Shown: in pieces, positions 5,868 to 15,001 of the stretch | How positions within the stretch are numbered: the stretch's first letter is position 1 | How the letters are laid out: each line of letters starts with the position of its first letter | Notes under the pieces: generated by a model | What the model was told of the DNA's origin: nothing | What the model saw: only the letters and a program-made list of their open reading frames with translations | The model's database searches: none | Made by a program: the position numbers and the translations under genes | Assembly: GCA_934254725.1 (NCBI GenBank) | Contig: CAKQLR010000034.1 | Location: 1 to 20,479, forward strand | Reading direction: 5' to 3' | Source of the DNA: an uncultured Clostridia bacterium | GTDB lineage: Bacteria; Bacillota; Clostridia; Christensenellales; Borkfalkiaceae | DNA length: 20,479 nucleotides

Positions 5868-8258
5868 CTATTTAAACTTTACAATTGTGACGCCTTTTTC
5901 TCCTTCACCGTATACGCCATAACGATATTCCTTAACAAAAGGCTGTTTTTTCAGATAATCCTGTATAGCCTTGCCAAGAATTTGCAAACCCTTTCCATGA
6001 ACGATTCTGCACTCCTCCACGTTGTTCACGATACACGAATCCAGAAATTGTTCTACGTTTATAAGCGCCTCGTCAACATTCTGACCGATAACGTTTATCT
6101 CTGTTTTAACCTGGTCAAACGAACCGGCGATTCTTTTTACGCTGACAGCAGAAGCCTTTTTCAAAGAACTTTTTGTTTTTTGCTCGGTTTTTTTCACGAC
6201 AAACAATTTACCCGCCTTGACGTTCAACCTGACGGAACCGGCAAGAACCTCCGCTTCTCCCTTTCTTGCAGATACTCTGCAAACGGTGCCTATGGCTGAA
6301 ATTGTAGAAACAAAAACCTCATCCCCCTCTTTTAGAGTGGTTAAATCAACGGGTTTCATCGGAATTGACGAACTTTCCTCAGTGCCGAGATTGTATTTTG
6401 AATCGCTTATTTTGTTTTTAATCGTCCTTGCCTGAATTAAATCCGCACTTGAAAGTTCCTGTTTTTTCAGCAAGCTTTTTATCTCGTCAATAAGCTCGTC
6501 TGCATATTCTTCGCGTTCGTTTACGAGCTTGCGTGCTTCACTTTTTGCCCCCGCGATAAATCGCTGTTTATCCTGTTCGAGCTTAGCTCTTTCAGCTTTT
6601 ACCGCCTCCGCTTCTCTTAATGCTTCTTCCGTTAAGCGGGAATATTCGATTTTATAATTTTCCGCTTCCTGACGGGATTTTTCCGCTTCTCTTAAAACGT
6701 TTTCAAAAGAAATTTTATTATCGGTCAAAAGAGAATAAGCACGGTTTGTTATTTCGTCGGAAAGTCCTAATCGTTTAGAAATCTCAATGGCGTTGGAGCT
6801 GCCCGGCATACCTATATTCAGTTTATAAAGCGGAGCAAAAGTATTGCTGTCGAAGTCCATAGAAGCGTTTTCGATGCCTTCCCTCGCGTAAGCAAACTCT
6901 TTCAGCTTGGAATAGTGCGTTGTAATAATACCGCGCCCGGATAGGCTTAAAAGTTTTTCAATCACTGCTTCGGCAAGCGCACTTCCCTCGTCGGGATCCG
7001 TTCCGGCGCCGATTTCATCTATGAGAACGAGAGAAGAAGAGTCAACATTTTTCGTTATGTTTATTATATTTTTAATATGCGACGAAAACGTCGAAAGACT
7101 CTGTTCAATGCTTTGTTCGTCGCCGATGTCCGCAAAGACTTTATCAAAATACGAAATAGTTGTTCCGTCCTTTGCAGGGACGTAAAGTCCGCTCATAGCC
7201 ATCAAAGTAAAGAGACCCACAAGCTTCAAAGTAACGGTTTTTCCTCCCGTATTAGGCCCCGTTATAAGCAAAAATCTGTTGTCTTTACCGAAACGGACGT
7301 CCAAAGGAACAACCTTTTCGGCATCAATAAGAGGATGTCTGCCGCGAACAATGTTAATAATGCCGTTTTGATTAAAATTCGGCATTATCGAACGAGTTTT
7401 ATACGCATATTCCGCCTTTGCAAACGCCACGTCGATAGAAGCCAGAAGATCTATATTCAAATCAAGAGCGTCCGCCATCGTACCTACCTGGCAGGATAAA
7501 TCGTATAAAATCTTCTCTACTTCCGCACTCTCCTCCAACATGGCGGTTTTTAAATCGTTATTAAGTTCCAAAACAGCTTCCGGCTCGATAAAAACCGTTG
7601 CCCCTGTAGATGACTGATCGTGAACAAGTCCCTTAATCTGCCCTCTGTACTCGCTTTTTACGGGTATAACGTATCTGTCTCCGCGCATCGTAATAATGTT
7701 TTCCTGCAGATACTTCATTTTGTTTCCGCGAACGTACGATGCGAGCTTTTCCCTTATAGAATCATTGATTCTTTTGATTTTCTTTCTAAGTTGATAAAGT
7801 GTTTCCGAAGCGTTATCGCTTAGTGCGTCGTCCGAAATTATCTTTGTAGCTATATCGTTTTCTATATATTGTTCGGTAAAAATCTGTTCGGCAATTCTAC
7901 GGAGATAAACAATTTTTTCGTCATCGATTACGGTTATGGAACGTTTTGACAACCTTGAAGAACGCAACAATCTCATAACTCGAAGCAGTTCCGCACACGA
8001 AAGAGTCGCACCTTTTTTCGCCCTGTCAAGCTCGTCTGTTATTTCATCAAAGAAATCAACGCCCGAAACAGCGTATTTATACAATAAAGCGTCGGCCTCA
8101 GCTGTGGTATTCAGAGAAATTTCGGCAGATAAAAAATCTTGTTCAGGTGCGGAATTTTTTAATTTTTCTTTTGAAACCGTCAACACCGCATATTCGCTTA
8201 CGGAGTTCATCACTTTACCGTATTCAAGAGTTAAAAGCACTTTTTCGGATATATTCAT
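5868..8258 (-). CDS. mutS2: MutS2 family ATPase/endonuclease with Smr domain
   Basis: The protein has 796 residues, the usual size. MutS2 is an ABC-type ATPase related to MutS. It has been linked to suppression of homologous recombination and, in Bacillus, to splitting of collided ribosomes. The N-terminal core/lever region opens with the usual LEYGKV. The long MRGDRYVIPV segment (191-200) precedes Walker A GPNTGGKT (334-341). Walker B is LVLIDEIGAGTDP (410-422), then TTHYSKLKEFA. A charged coiled coil (about 520-590) separates this from the C-terminal Smr domain (720-796). The Smr part keeps HGKG (754-757) and the GEGEKGVTIV end, but the usual LDLRG motif reads INVIG (721-725). It starts 2 nt after the stop of the U32 gene, with a GGGAG site upstream, so it is co-transcribed. 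Confidence 0.95.
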   Translation of the reverse strand: MNISEKVLLTLEYGKVMNSVSEYAVLTVSKEKLKNSAPEQDFLSAEISLNTTAEADALLYKYAVSGVDFFDEITDELDRAKKGATLSCAELLRVMRLLRSSRLSKRSITVIDDEKIVYLRRIAEQIFTEQYIENDIATKIISDDALSDNASETLYQLRKKIKRINDSIREKLASYVRGNKMKYLQENIITMRGDRYVIPVKSEYRGQIKGLVHDQSSTGATVFIEPEAVLELNNDLKTAMLEESAEVEKILYDLSCQVGTMADALDLNIDLLASIDVAFAKAEYAYKTRSIMPNFNQNGIINIVRGRHPLIDAEKVVPLDVRFGKDNRFLLITGPNTGGKTVTLKLVGLFTLMAMSGLYVPAKDGTTISYFDKVFADIGDEQSIEQSLSTFSSHIKNIINITKNVDSSSLVLIDEIGAGTDPDEGSALAEAVIEKLLSLSGRGIITTHYSKLKEFAYAREGIENASMDFDSNTFAPLYKLNIGMPGSSNAIEISKRLGLSDEITNRAYSLLTDNKISFENVLREAEKSRQEAENYKIEYSRLTEEALREAEAVKAERAKLEQDKQRFIAGAKSEARKLVNEREEYADELIDEIKSLLKKQELSSADLIQARTIKNKISDSKYNLGTEESSSIPMKPVDLTTLKEGDEVFVSTISAIGTVCRVSARKGEAEVLAGSVRLNVKAGKLFVVKKTEQKTKSSLKKASAVSVKRIAGSFDQVKTEINVIGQNVDEALINVEQFLDSCIVNNVEECRIVHGKGLQILGKAIQDYLKKQPFVKEYRYGVYGEGEKGVTIVKFK

Positions 8259-8260
8259 TT

Positions 8261-10513
8261 TTACTTTACTCCCTTTGTCAAATTACCGCCTGTGTACCGT
8301 CCCTCTCCGTACACGGCTTTTCTGTCGGAAAGATTCTCAGCTTTCAGCAGACGTTCGATTTCGGAATCTGTCGCCAAGGAAAAGTCGTATAATTCCCCGC
8401 CCCCTCTCTCGGAAACAAGCTTAAAAGGATTATACACTTCAAACCTGCAGGAAGAAACTTTGTATCTTCTGACCTTAAACTCCCTTCCTTGTTCGTCCTT
8501 GAGAGAATACAACGAACCGCGGTTGCAGCTTTCACAGGAAAAACCGAAAGGACAATAAATCAAATCCATAACCTGAATATCGCCCAAAGCCAATCTGTAA
8601 CCGTCCTTATGGTCAAACATAGAGATTTCCCTATTTGAAAGCTCCTTGGAATAACAAATTCCTTTTATAAATGGGTACTCATCTATTACCGAAATATCAA
8701 CGTCGTTAAAAATATTAAACCCGGTACCCGCTATTATTTTTAAACCAAGCTCACAGCCGAGCTGCAAACCGTAACAACCTTCGGCATACATACCGTCAAA
8801 ACCATTAACGGCTTTCGTAAATATTTCAATATCTTTACCACATGCAAAAGGAGGCAGATAAAGGTATTTTTCAGACTTACATTTGGATAAAAAATTCTGG
8901 ATTTCAGAGGAATCTTTATAGTTTTGCGGTTTATAAACTACTACGAAATTGTCAAAACAATTTTTTCTAAAATCGCTTATAACAACAATATTTTTATCGT
9001 TGTTTATATGTGATATAATTTCGGTTTTTTTCTTTAAAAAACAGGCGTCAGGCAAAATCGCTTTGTTTCGCGGTTTCACTATTTCATTATGACTAAACTC
9101 ATAAACCTCATTAAAGCATTTTCGTCTGAAAGCATTCAACAAAGACTTAGGAGCAAAAATATTTTCAAGCACAAGAATAGAAAGCGAAAGATTGAAAGGC
9201 AAACCGTCCAACTTATTAAAACAATCGATAAGTTCGTCTTTTGAAAGAGGTTTTTTCTCCGAAATTTCAAAAATATCATCAGAATAAACAGTTAAACGTT
9301 TGTTATCAAACGAAATAACAACTTTAGCCTTTTCTTTTTGTCTGAAATATAATTCTATATCTACTTTTTTTGAAACAGAAAGTTCTTTTACGTAATCAGA
9401 AAGCTTTTTGTCCTTAGTTATATAAACCTCATTTCCTATTTTCGCTTTTTTCAAATCTACGGAAAGAACATCTCCGTTTTGGCTTAAAAAGCTTCCGCCG
9501 TCAATCTCCTTACCGTCCGCAAGGCATTTAAAACCATCACCGGCGATAAACTTTTCGCGAGTTTTTATCTTTGCAACGCCGTTTTCGACTTTAAAAACAT
9601 TTCCTATAAAATCGCCGATATTACCTTGAATTTTGCTTGATATTATGTCACGCGATTTCGGCAAATAATATCCTTTTGTAAAGTGCCCGCGATTAAAACC
9701 ACGCCTTAGGAGAGCAAATTCCTTTTCATCGTAATTGCCTTGCAACGCTTCTTTAAAAACTGTAACGGCTTGATAAACATACTCCGGACTTCTCATTCTG
9801 CCTTCGATTTTAAAGCTCGCAACGCCTATCTTTTCAAGGTCGAAAACTTCGTCTTTCAAACACAAATCGGAAAGAGATAAATTGTAACCCGAAAATGGTT
9901 TAAAGCCTTTGCCAGAATACGTATAGAACTTTCGACACGGCTGCTTACAATATCCGCGGTTTCCACTCATTCCTCCTACAAACGAGCTTAAATAACAATG
10001 CCCGGAAAAGGACGAACACAGCGCACCGTGAACGAAAATTTCGGTTTCGATTATTTTTGCAATTTGCTCGATATCTTCCTTCTGAGTTTCACGTGCAAGG
10101 ATAACCCTTGAGAAGCCGTAACTTTTCGCAAGCTTTGCGCCAAGAACATTGCATACTCCCGCTTGCGTGCTGAGATGTAAACAAATATCCGGAATTTTTT
10201 CCTTAATAACCTTACCAAGAAAAATATCCTGCATAATAAACGCATCCGCACCAAGCCGATACGCCTTTAAAATTGTTTCAAAAAAATCGTTCAGCTCGCT
10301 GTTTTTTATAAGCGTATTTACCGCAATATATACTTTTACGCCGAAAAAATGGGCTTTTTTTAAGTAAAAGTCCAAATTATCAAGCGAAAAGTTTTCCGCA
10401 CTTCCACGCGCGGAAAACTCCTTTAAACCGAGATAAATTGCGTTTGCGCCCGCATTTATTGCCGCAAGAAAACTATCCTCGTTGCCTGCGGGCGCTAAAA
10501 TTTCTATTTGCAT
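8261..10513 (-). CDS. Peptidase U32 family protein (RlhA/TrhP-like RNA hydroxylation)
   Basis: A 750-residue protein that opens IEILAPAGNEDSFLAAINAGANAIYLGL, the standard U32 start. The U32 signature is clear at 158-176: EIFVHGALCSSFSGHCYLSS. Four cysteines (166, 173, 189, 193) fit the iron-sulfur ligands proposed for the family, and a second cysteine cluster (CPFGFSCESC) lies in the C-terminal part, near 660. Despite the name, well-studied members (RlhA, TrhP) hydroxylate 23S rRNA C2501 or tRNA U34 using prephenate, and others are annotated as collagenases. The long form, with roughly 300 residues after the U32 domain, is common in Clostridia and looks closer to the RlhA type, but I cannot fix the target. 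It lies between pheT and mutS2 in one operon. The start has only a weak ribosome binding site. Confidence 0.9.
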   Translation of the reverse strand: MQIEILAPAGNEDSFLAAINAGANAIYLGLKEFSARGSAENFSLDNLDFYLKKAHFFGVKVYIAVNTLIKNSELNDFFETILKAYRLGADAFIMQDIFLGKVIKEKIPDICLHLSTQAGVCNVLGAKLAKSYGFSRVILARETQKEDIEQIAKIIETEIFVHGALCSSFSGHCYLSSFVGGMSGNRGYCKQPCRKFYTYSGKGFKPFSGYNLSLSDLCLKDEVFDLEKIGVASFKIEGRMRSPEYVYQAVTVFKEALQGNYDEKEFALLRRGFNRGHFTKGYYLPKSRDIISSKIQGNIGDFIGNVFKVENGVAKIKTREKFIAGDGFKCLADGKEIDGGSFLSQNGDVLSVDLKKAKIGNEVYITKDKKLSDYVKELSVSKKVDIELYFRQKEKAKVVISFDNKRLTVYSDDIFEISEKKPLSKDELIDCFNKLDGLPFNLSLSILVLENIFAPKSLLNAFRRKCFNEVYEFSHNEIVKPRNKAILPDACFLKKKTEIISHINNDKNIVVISDFRKNCFDNFVVVYKPQNYKDSSEIQNFLSKCKSEKYLYLPPFACGKDIEIFTKAVNGFDGMYAEGCYGLQLGCELGLKIIAGTGFNIFNDVDISVIDEYPFIKGICYSKELSNREISMFDHKDGYRLALGDIQVMDLIYCPFGFSCESCNRGSLYSLKDEQGREFKVRRYKVSSCRFEVYNPFKLVSERGGGELYDFSLATDSEIERLLKAENLSDRKAVYGEGRYTGGNLTKGVK

Positions 10514-10582
10514 ATCTTATAAATTCATGGGAAAGTTTATTAACCGTACAAAAATGGAACAGATTAAGACTAAAGACTTAGG

Positions 10583-12976
10583 TTACCTTATTTCTATCCC
10601 CATTTTTTCCTTTAAATTCCTGAGGATTTTGCCTACATATTTTTCAACGTCCTCAACGCTTAACGTCCTGTCAAGGCAAGTAAATTTAATTCTGTATGCC
10701 ATGCTCTTTTTGCCCTCGGGGAGGTTTTTACCCTCGTAAACATCAAACAACTCAACGCTTTCCATATTTTTTACGCCTGAATTTTTAATGCATGCAATAA
10801 TTTCCGCGTTTGTTGCGGTCTTATCCGCAAGAAGAGCAAGGTCTCTTTCAACCGACGGGAATTTAGCAATTTGTTTAAAAGCAATTTTTTCGTCTATGTC
10901 GTTCTGAATCATAGCGAAATCTAATTCTGCAACGTAAATTCTCTTATCTACACCGAGTTTTTCCGTCAAAACAGGATTGAGTTCACCGACAAAACCGATA
11001 TTTTCGCCGTTTAAAGACACTTTTGCGGTACGTCCCGGGTGCATATAAACGATATTATCCTTTTCGAATACAGGCCCGCTCTTGCATTTTAATGCACTCA
11101 AAAGCTTTTCTACAACACCCTTAATCGTATAGAAATCCTCGTTTTCGCCATAGCAGACAAGGCAAATCTTTTTTCTTTCGTCGGGAAGTTCTTTTAACGG
11201 CAATTCCTTTGCGAGATATACAGCGGCATATTCGAAAAATCTGCCTTCGTTATTATTCTTGTTGAGATTTTTAACGGCAACATTGACAAGCGACGGAACG
11301 AGAGATGTTCTCATAAGCGAGAAATCTTCTCCGAGCGGGTTCATAAGCTTTATCGCCTTATCCGATGGCAATCCGTACTGCTCGAAATACTTTTCCGAAA
11401 CAAACGAATAAGTAATCGTTTCATAGAAGCCCTCTGCCGTGAGAAGTTTTTTCATATTTTCCTCACGTTTTTGCTCATCTGTTTTACCGCCGTCTGTTAT
11501 CGAAGAATTTTCAAACAACGTACATTCGATATGATCGTAACCGTACTCGCGGATAACCTCTTCCGCAAGATCAGGGAAGCCTTCCACGTCCTCTCTGTAA
11601 AGCGGAACGGTTACCTTCAAAGTATTTCCGTCGACAGACGTTTTAAAATCGAGTCTGTTCAAAATATTGATGGTTTCACCTTCGGGAACTCGTATTCCGA
11701 GTACTCCGTTGATTTTATCGAAAGTAGTTTCTATAACCTTCGGCTCAAGCGTTTCAACGTTTTTATCAATTATGCCTTCCGCGATTTTACCGCAACCAAG
11801 CTCCGAAACAAGGTGCAAAACACGCTTTAACGCAAGCATTGTCGTATATGCGTCCACACCCTTTTCAAACCTTGCGGAAGAATCCGAGCGCTGACCTAAA
11901 GCTCTGGAAGTCTTTCTTACGCTGTCGCGTTTAAACTTTGCGGCTTCAAACACGACGGAAGCGGTATCCTCTCTTATTTCACTGTTAAGACCGCCCATAA
12001 TACCCGCAAGAGCAACCGGTTTTTCTCCGTCGCAAATAACAAGATTATTGCTGTTTAGCGTAAATTCTTTCTCGTCGAGCGTAGTTATTTTTTCGCCATC
12101 CGAAGCCCTTCTGACGTTAATTTTCGCCCCGCTCAGATATTTGTAATCGAACGCATGCATGGGCTGTCCCATTTCAAGCAAAACGTAGTTTGTGATATCT
12201 ACGATATTATTTATGGAATTAAGCCCCATGGAAAACAATCTTCTTCTCATCCACTCGGGCGATTTGTCTATTTTTACATCATAAACGTAAGCCGCAGCAT
12301 ATCTCGGGCACAAGTCCGTTGCAGAAACGTTTACGCTTAATTTATCGTCGATTTTTACGGTTTTATCTGCTTTGTATTCAAGAGAAGGCATTTTCAGAGG
12401 TCTGTTCAAGACTGCGGAAATTTCTCTTGCTAGACCTAAAATCGACTGACAGTCCGGACGGTTTGCGGTTACCGAGATATCGAAAATGTAATCCTCTATC
12501 CCGAGAACGTCCTTAACTTCAGCACCAAGCGGATAATCTTCGCGGAAAATCAATATACCGTTTACGGAAGCCCCTTCGTAAAAACTGTCGTTTATTCCGA
12601 GTTCCTCTCCCGAACAGAACATTCCGTAGGAAGGCTCCCCTCTCAGTTTACCGTTTTTTATAGTTTCGCCGTTATTTAAAGTTGCGCCGTCAACGGCAAC
12701 AGGAACGAGCGCGCCCTCAAAAACGTTTGTTGCCGCCGTAATAATCTGCAAATTGCCATACTTACCGGCATCAACCTGACAAATGGTAAGTTTGTCCGCA
12801 TTTGGATGTTTTGCCGTAGATAAAATCTTACAGAATACTATTTTATTTATATTTTCGCCGCGGTGAATAATTTCTTCGACTTCAAAACCGCAGTAGAAAA
12901 GTTTGCTTTCAAGCTCCTTTACGGATACGCCAGTCAGATCGACGTATTCTTTTAACCAACTTAAAGGTAATTTCAT
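10583..12976 (-). CDS. pheT: Phenylalanine-tRNA ligase beta subunit
   Basis: A 797-residue protein of standard length; it forms the alpha2-beta2 synthetase with PheS. The N-terminus is MKLPLSWLKEYVDL, followed by an EMAP-like tRNA-binding domain (about 40-150: KHPNADKLTICQVDAG). The B3/B4 editing region includes RYAAAYVYDV and SINNIVDITNYVLLEMGQPMHAFD (split here across about 225-275), then B5 and a core catalytic-like domain (LMNPLGEDFSLMRTSL). The ferredoxin-fold anticodon-binding domain closes the protein (about 700-797: FPSVERDLALL). It starts 15 nt after the pheS stop, with an AGGACG-type site in between. The next gene downstream is the U32 protein; zapA, often found here in relatives, is absent. 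Confidence 0.97.
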   Translation of the reverse strand: MKLPLSWLKEYVDLTGVSVKELESKLFYCGFEVEEIIHRGENINKIVFCKILSTAKHPNADKLTICQVDAGKYGNLQIITAATNVFEGALVPVAVDGATLNNGETIKNGKLRGEPSYGMFCSGEELGINDSFYEGASVNGILIFREDYPLGAEVKDVLGIEDYIFDISVTANRPDCQSILGLAREISAVLNRPLKMPSLEYKADKTVKIDDKLSVNVSATDLCPRYAAAYVYDVKIDKSPEWMRRRLFSMGLNSINNIVDITNYVLLEMGQPMHAFDYKYLSGAKINVRRASDGEKITTLDEKEFTLNSNNLVICDGEKPVALAGIMGGLNSEIREDTASVVFEAAKFKRDSVRKTSRALGQRSDSSARFEKGVDAYTTMLALKRVLHLVSELGCGKIAEGIIDKNVETLEPKVIETTFDKINGVLGIRVPEGETINILNRLDFKTSVDGNTLKVTVPLYREDVEGFPDLAEEVIREYGYDHIECTLFENSSITDGGKTDEQKREENMKKLLTAEGFYETITYSFVSEKYFEQYGLPSDKAIKLMNPLGEDFSLMRTSLVPSLVNVAVKNLNKNNNEGRFFEYAAVYLAKELPLKELPDERKKICLVCYGENEDFYTIKGVVEKLLSALKCKSGPVFEKDNIVYMHPGRTAKVSLNGENIGFVGELNPVLTEKLGVDKRIYVAELDFAMIQNDIDEKIAFKQIAKFPSVERDLALLADKTATNAEIIACIKNSGVKNMESVELFDVYEGKNLPEGKKSMAYRIKFTCLDRTLSVEDVEKYVGKILRNLKEKMGIEIR

Positions 12977-12991
12977 TGTATCGTCCTCCCG

Positions 12992-14011
12992 TTAAAACTG
13001 TTTAAGAAATCTTATATCGTTATCGAAAAGATATCTTATATCGGGTATGCCGTATTTAAGCATCGCAATTCTTTCAAGTCCGAGACCGAAAGCAAAACCT
13101 GAATACACATCGGGATCTACGCCGCAGTTTTCAAGGACAACCCTGTTGACCATTCCGGCACCGAGAATCTCTATCCAACCCGTACCTTTACAAAGCGAGC
13201 AGCCCTTGCCTCCGCACTCGGAACAGGAAACGTCTATTTCAACGCTCGGCTCAGTAAAGGGGAAATAACTCGGACGAAGCCTTGTTTTTACGTCCGGTGC
13301 GAAAACCTTTTTACAAACGGCTTCAAGGACGCCCTTTAGATCGCAAAGAGTAATTCCTTTATCAACGACAAGCCCTTCCATCTGATGGAACATGGGCGAA
13401 TGCGTTGCGTCATAATCCGAACGGTAAACCCTGCCCGGACTAAGTATTTTTATAGGCGGCTTTTCGTTCTCCATGCAACGAATCTGCCCCGCCGAAGTCT
13501 GCGTGCGCAGAAGTATACCGTCGCTTATATAGAACGTATCCTGCATATCTCTCGCAGGATGATCGTCGGGAATATTCAACTGCTTAAAATTGTAGTAGTC
13601 AAGCTCAATTTCAGGACCTTCAAACACCTTAAAGCCGAGTCCCGAAAACGCTTCGATAAGCTCGTTCCTGACAAGATTTACAGGATGTAAATTGCCTTGT
13701 TTTAATACTTTACCGGGAAGCGTTACGTCGATTGCTTCGTTTTTAAGCTTTTCTTCCGTCTCTCCCTCTTTCAGCGTGTTTTCCTTAGTCGAAATAGCGT
13801 TTTCTATAGCCGTTCTAAGGTCGTTTACAAGCTTGCCTACGGCAGGTTTTTCATCGTTCGGAACTTCGCGCATTCCCTTTAAAAGAGAGGTAATCTCGCC
13901 GCTTTTGCCGAGATACTTAACTTTCAGCTCAATCAACGCTTTGGTAAGACGAGCGTTCTGCACGTCCTCCATAGCCTGTTTGCGAAGATTTGCAATTTTT
14001 TCCTTCATCAT
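12992..14011 (-). CDS. pheS: Phenylalanine-tRNA ligase alpha subunit
   Basis: The protein has 339 residues and carries the catalytic core that charges tRNA-Phe. I place the start at the first of two adjacent ATGs (14011; MMKEKIANLRKQ), because GGAG lies 8 nt upstream and the protein then has normal PheS length and N-terminus. The frame stays open 84 codons further back, but that stretch is the T-box leader and terminator, not protein. Visible features are the N-terminal coiled coil (about 1-85) and motif 2 in RVYRSDYDATHSPMFHQ. A family-typical Cys-rich turn (CSECGGKGCSLCKGTGW) is followed by motif 3, GFAFGLGLERIAML, near the C-terminus. Transcription is controlled by the Phe T-box immediately upstream. 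Confidence 0.97.
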   Translation of the reverse strand: MMKEKIANLRKQAMEDVQNARLTKALIELKVKYLGKSGEITSLLKGMREVPNDEKPAVGKLVNDLRTAIENAISTKENTLKEGETEEKLKNEAIDVTLPGKVLKQGNLHPVNLVRNELIEAFSGLGFKVFEGPEIELDYYNFKQLNIPDDHPARDMQDTFYISDGILLRTQTSAGQIRCMENEKPPIKILSPGRVYRSDYDATHSPMFHQMEGLVVDKGITLCDLKGVLEAVCKKVFAPDVKTRLRPSYFPFTEPSVEIDVSCSECGGKGCSLCKGTGWIEILGAGMVNRVVLENCGVDPDVYSGFAFGLGLERIAMLKYGIPDIRYLFDNDIRFLKQF

Positions 14012-14024
14012 AATAAAGACTCCA

Positions 14025-14059
14025 TAAAAAAATAAAAAGCGTCCTAAAATTAGGACGCT
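14025..14059 (-). terminator. T-box leader terminator before pheS
   Basis: On the minus strand AGCGTCCTA, loop ATTT, TAGGACGCT: a perfect 9-bp stem (14038-14059), followed by TTTTTATTTTTTT. It is the off-state structure of the T-box switch and lies 14 nt before the pheS start codon. Confidence 0.93.
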
Positions 14060-14278
14060 TAAACTTTGCGTGGTACCACCTAAATTCGTCTTAAAAAAGA
14101 CCTCTTTGTTCGTTATAACGGAACGACCGTCACAGCCTACTAAACTCGACGAGTTTTTCGGTGCGAAGCTCCAAAGTGAATATCGCAAACAAACCGTATT
14201 CCGTCTTTCAGCCCGAGGACGAAATCTCTTTTTACGACCTGCGTTTGCGCCTGTCTTTATCATCGCTTTTTACAATTT
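14025..14278 (-). promoter_or_regulatory. T-box riboswitch, tRNA-Phe responsive (UUC specifier)
   Basis: The leader RNA runs from about 14278 to the terminator. Stem I opens AGCGATGATAAAG, with the GA-rich kink-turn, and closes CTTTGGAGCTTCGC. The specifier loop just before that closing strand reads ATATTCACT, with UUC (14178-14180) followed by A, as expected for a Phe codon. The conserved T-box, AGGTGGTACCACG, is at 14069-14081. Its UGGU can pair with the ACCA end of uncharged tRNA-Phe and so favour the antiterminator over the terminator at 14025-14059. The tRNA-Phe(GAA) gene at 19377-19452 ends ACCA, which fits. The switch would raise pheS-pheT expression, and probably the two genes behind them, when Phe-tRNA charging falls. 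Confidence 0.93.
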
Positions 14279-14284
14279 ATTTAT

Positions 14285-14313
14285 ATTTTAACCGAAAAAA
14301 AGCGTTTTGTCAA
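14285..14313 (-). promoter_or_regulatory. Sigma-A promoter of the pheS-pheT operon
   Basis: On the minus strand, a perfect TTGACA (14308-14313), an exact 17-nt spacer and TAAAAT (14285-14290). The predicted start near 14278 is at the 5' end of the T-box leader. Confidence 0.85.
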
Positions 14314-14371
14314 TCGTTTATACGCGCCGCAAACCGAAATAGCTCTCATTATATTTAAAATAGTTATATGT

Positions 14372-15001
14372 TTATGCCTGTCTTTCCGCTATAGTTGAAA
14401 CGCCCATATATACTTCCGGAACCTTCCCTATAATGACGTTTTCGTAAAGCAAAACCGATACGTCTACCGAAAAATGCTTTTTTCTTCCGAAAGCCACGAG
14501 CGTTACGTCCGGAACAAGGGTAACGTAAACAGAATGCTTTACCTGGTTGATCCCGGCTCCCTCGAAAGAAGAAATTATCTCGCATTTTGCGGATATAATT
14601 TTTACAAGTTTAAAATTGACTTTTTTGCCGAAACCAGAAAAAAGTCTTAAACCGGTAAACACGCCAGCAGGGATATCAACGCCTTCTTCCGCCTGTTTTT
14701 CAAGATATACGCATACTTTATCTACAAGACGTGCTGTATAATTGTTTACGGCAACTCCGTCGGTAATTACGCATTTTATATCGCCTTCCCCGCTTTCTAT
14801 AAATGAAAAGAAATCCTTATACCCGCCGCCTTCGGAATACATACCCTCTATGCTCAAATACGCTGCAGAAGTCAAAACAGCCTCAGCATCCGCATCTCCA
14901 GCCTGCAAAACAAAATCAGACAGTCTTATATAATACACACACAGAAAAACGACTGCAAACATAAAAAACAGCGTAATTTTCAATTTGTTCTTTACTTTCA
15001 T
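14372..15001 (-). CDS. yunB: Sporulation protein YunB
   Basis: A 209-residue protein with one N-terminal transmembrane or signal segment (about 9-26, LFFMFAVVFLCVYYIRL) and an extracytoplasmic domain. The C-terminal half matches what I recall of YunB: an 'IPAGVFTGLRLFSGFGKKV' segment (110-128, equivalent to 'iPlG...gspllsg.Gpkip'), GINQVKHSVYVTL, and VPEVYMG near the end. In Bacillus subtilis yunB is made in the mother cell under SigE; its exact role is unclear. Here it follows spoVAE by 59 nt. No good ribosome binding site precedes the ATG, and a 7-bp inverted repeat ends against the start codon. The B. subtilis protein is about 250 residues, so this one is somewhat short. Confidence 0.85.
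   Translation of the reverse strand: MKVKNKLKITLFFMFAVVFLCVYYIRLSDFVLQAGDADAEAVLTSAAYLSIEGMYSEGGGYKDFFSFIESGEGDIKCVITDGVAVNNYTARLVDKVCVYLEKQAEEGVDIPAGVFTGLRLFSGFGKKVNFKLVKIISAKCEIISSFEGAGINQVKHSVYVTLVPDVTLVAFGRKKHFSVDVSVLLYENVIIGKVPEVYMGVSTIAERQA

Noticed and set aside
8261..8558. Several ORFs of 60-160 codons on both strands around the mutS2/U32 junction
   Set aside because: They lie inside well-supported genes in other frames and have biased, low-complexity composition.
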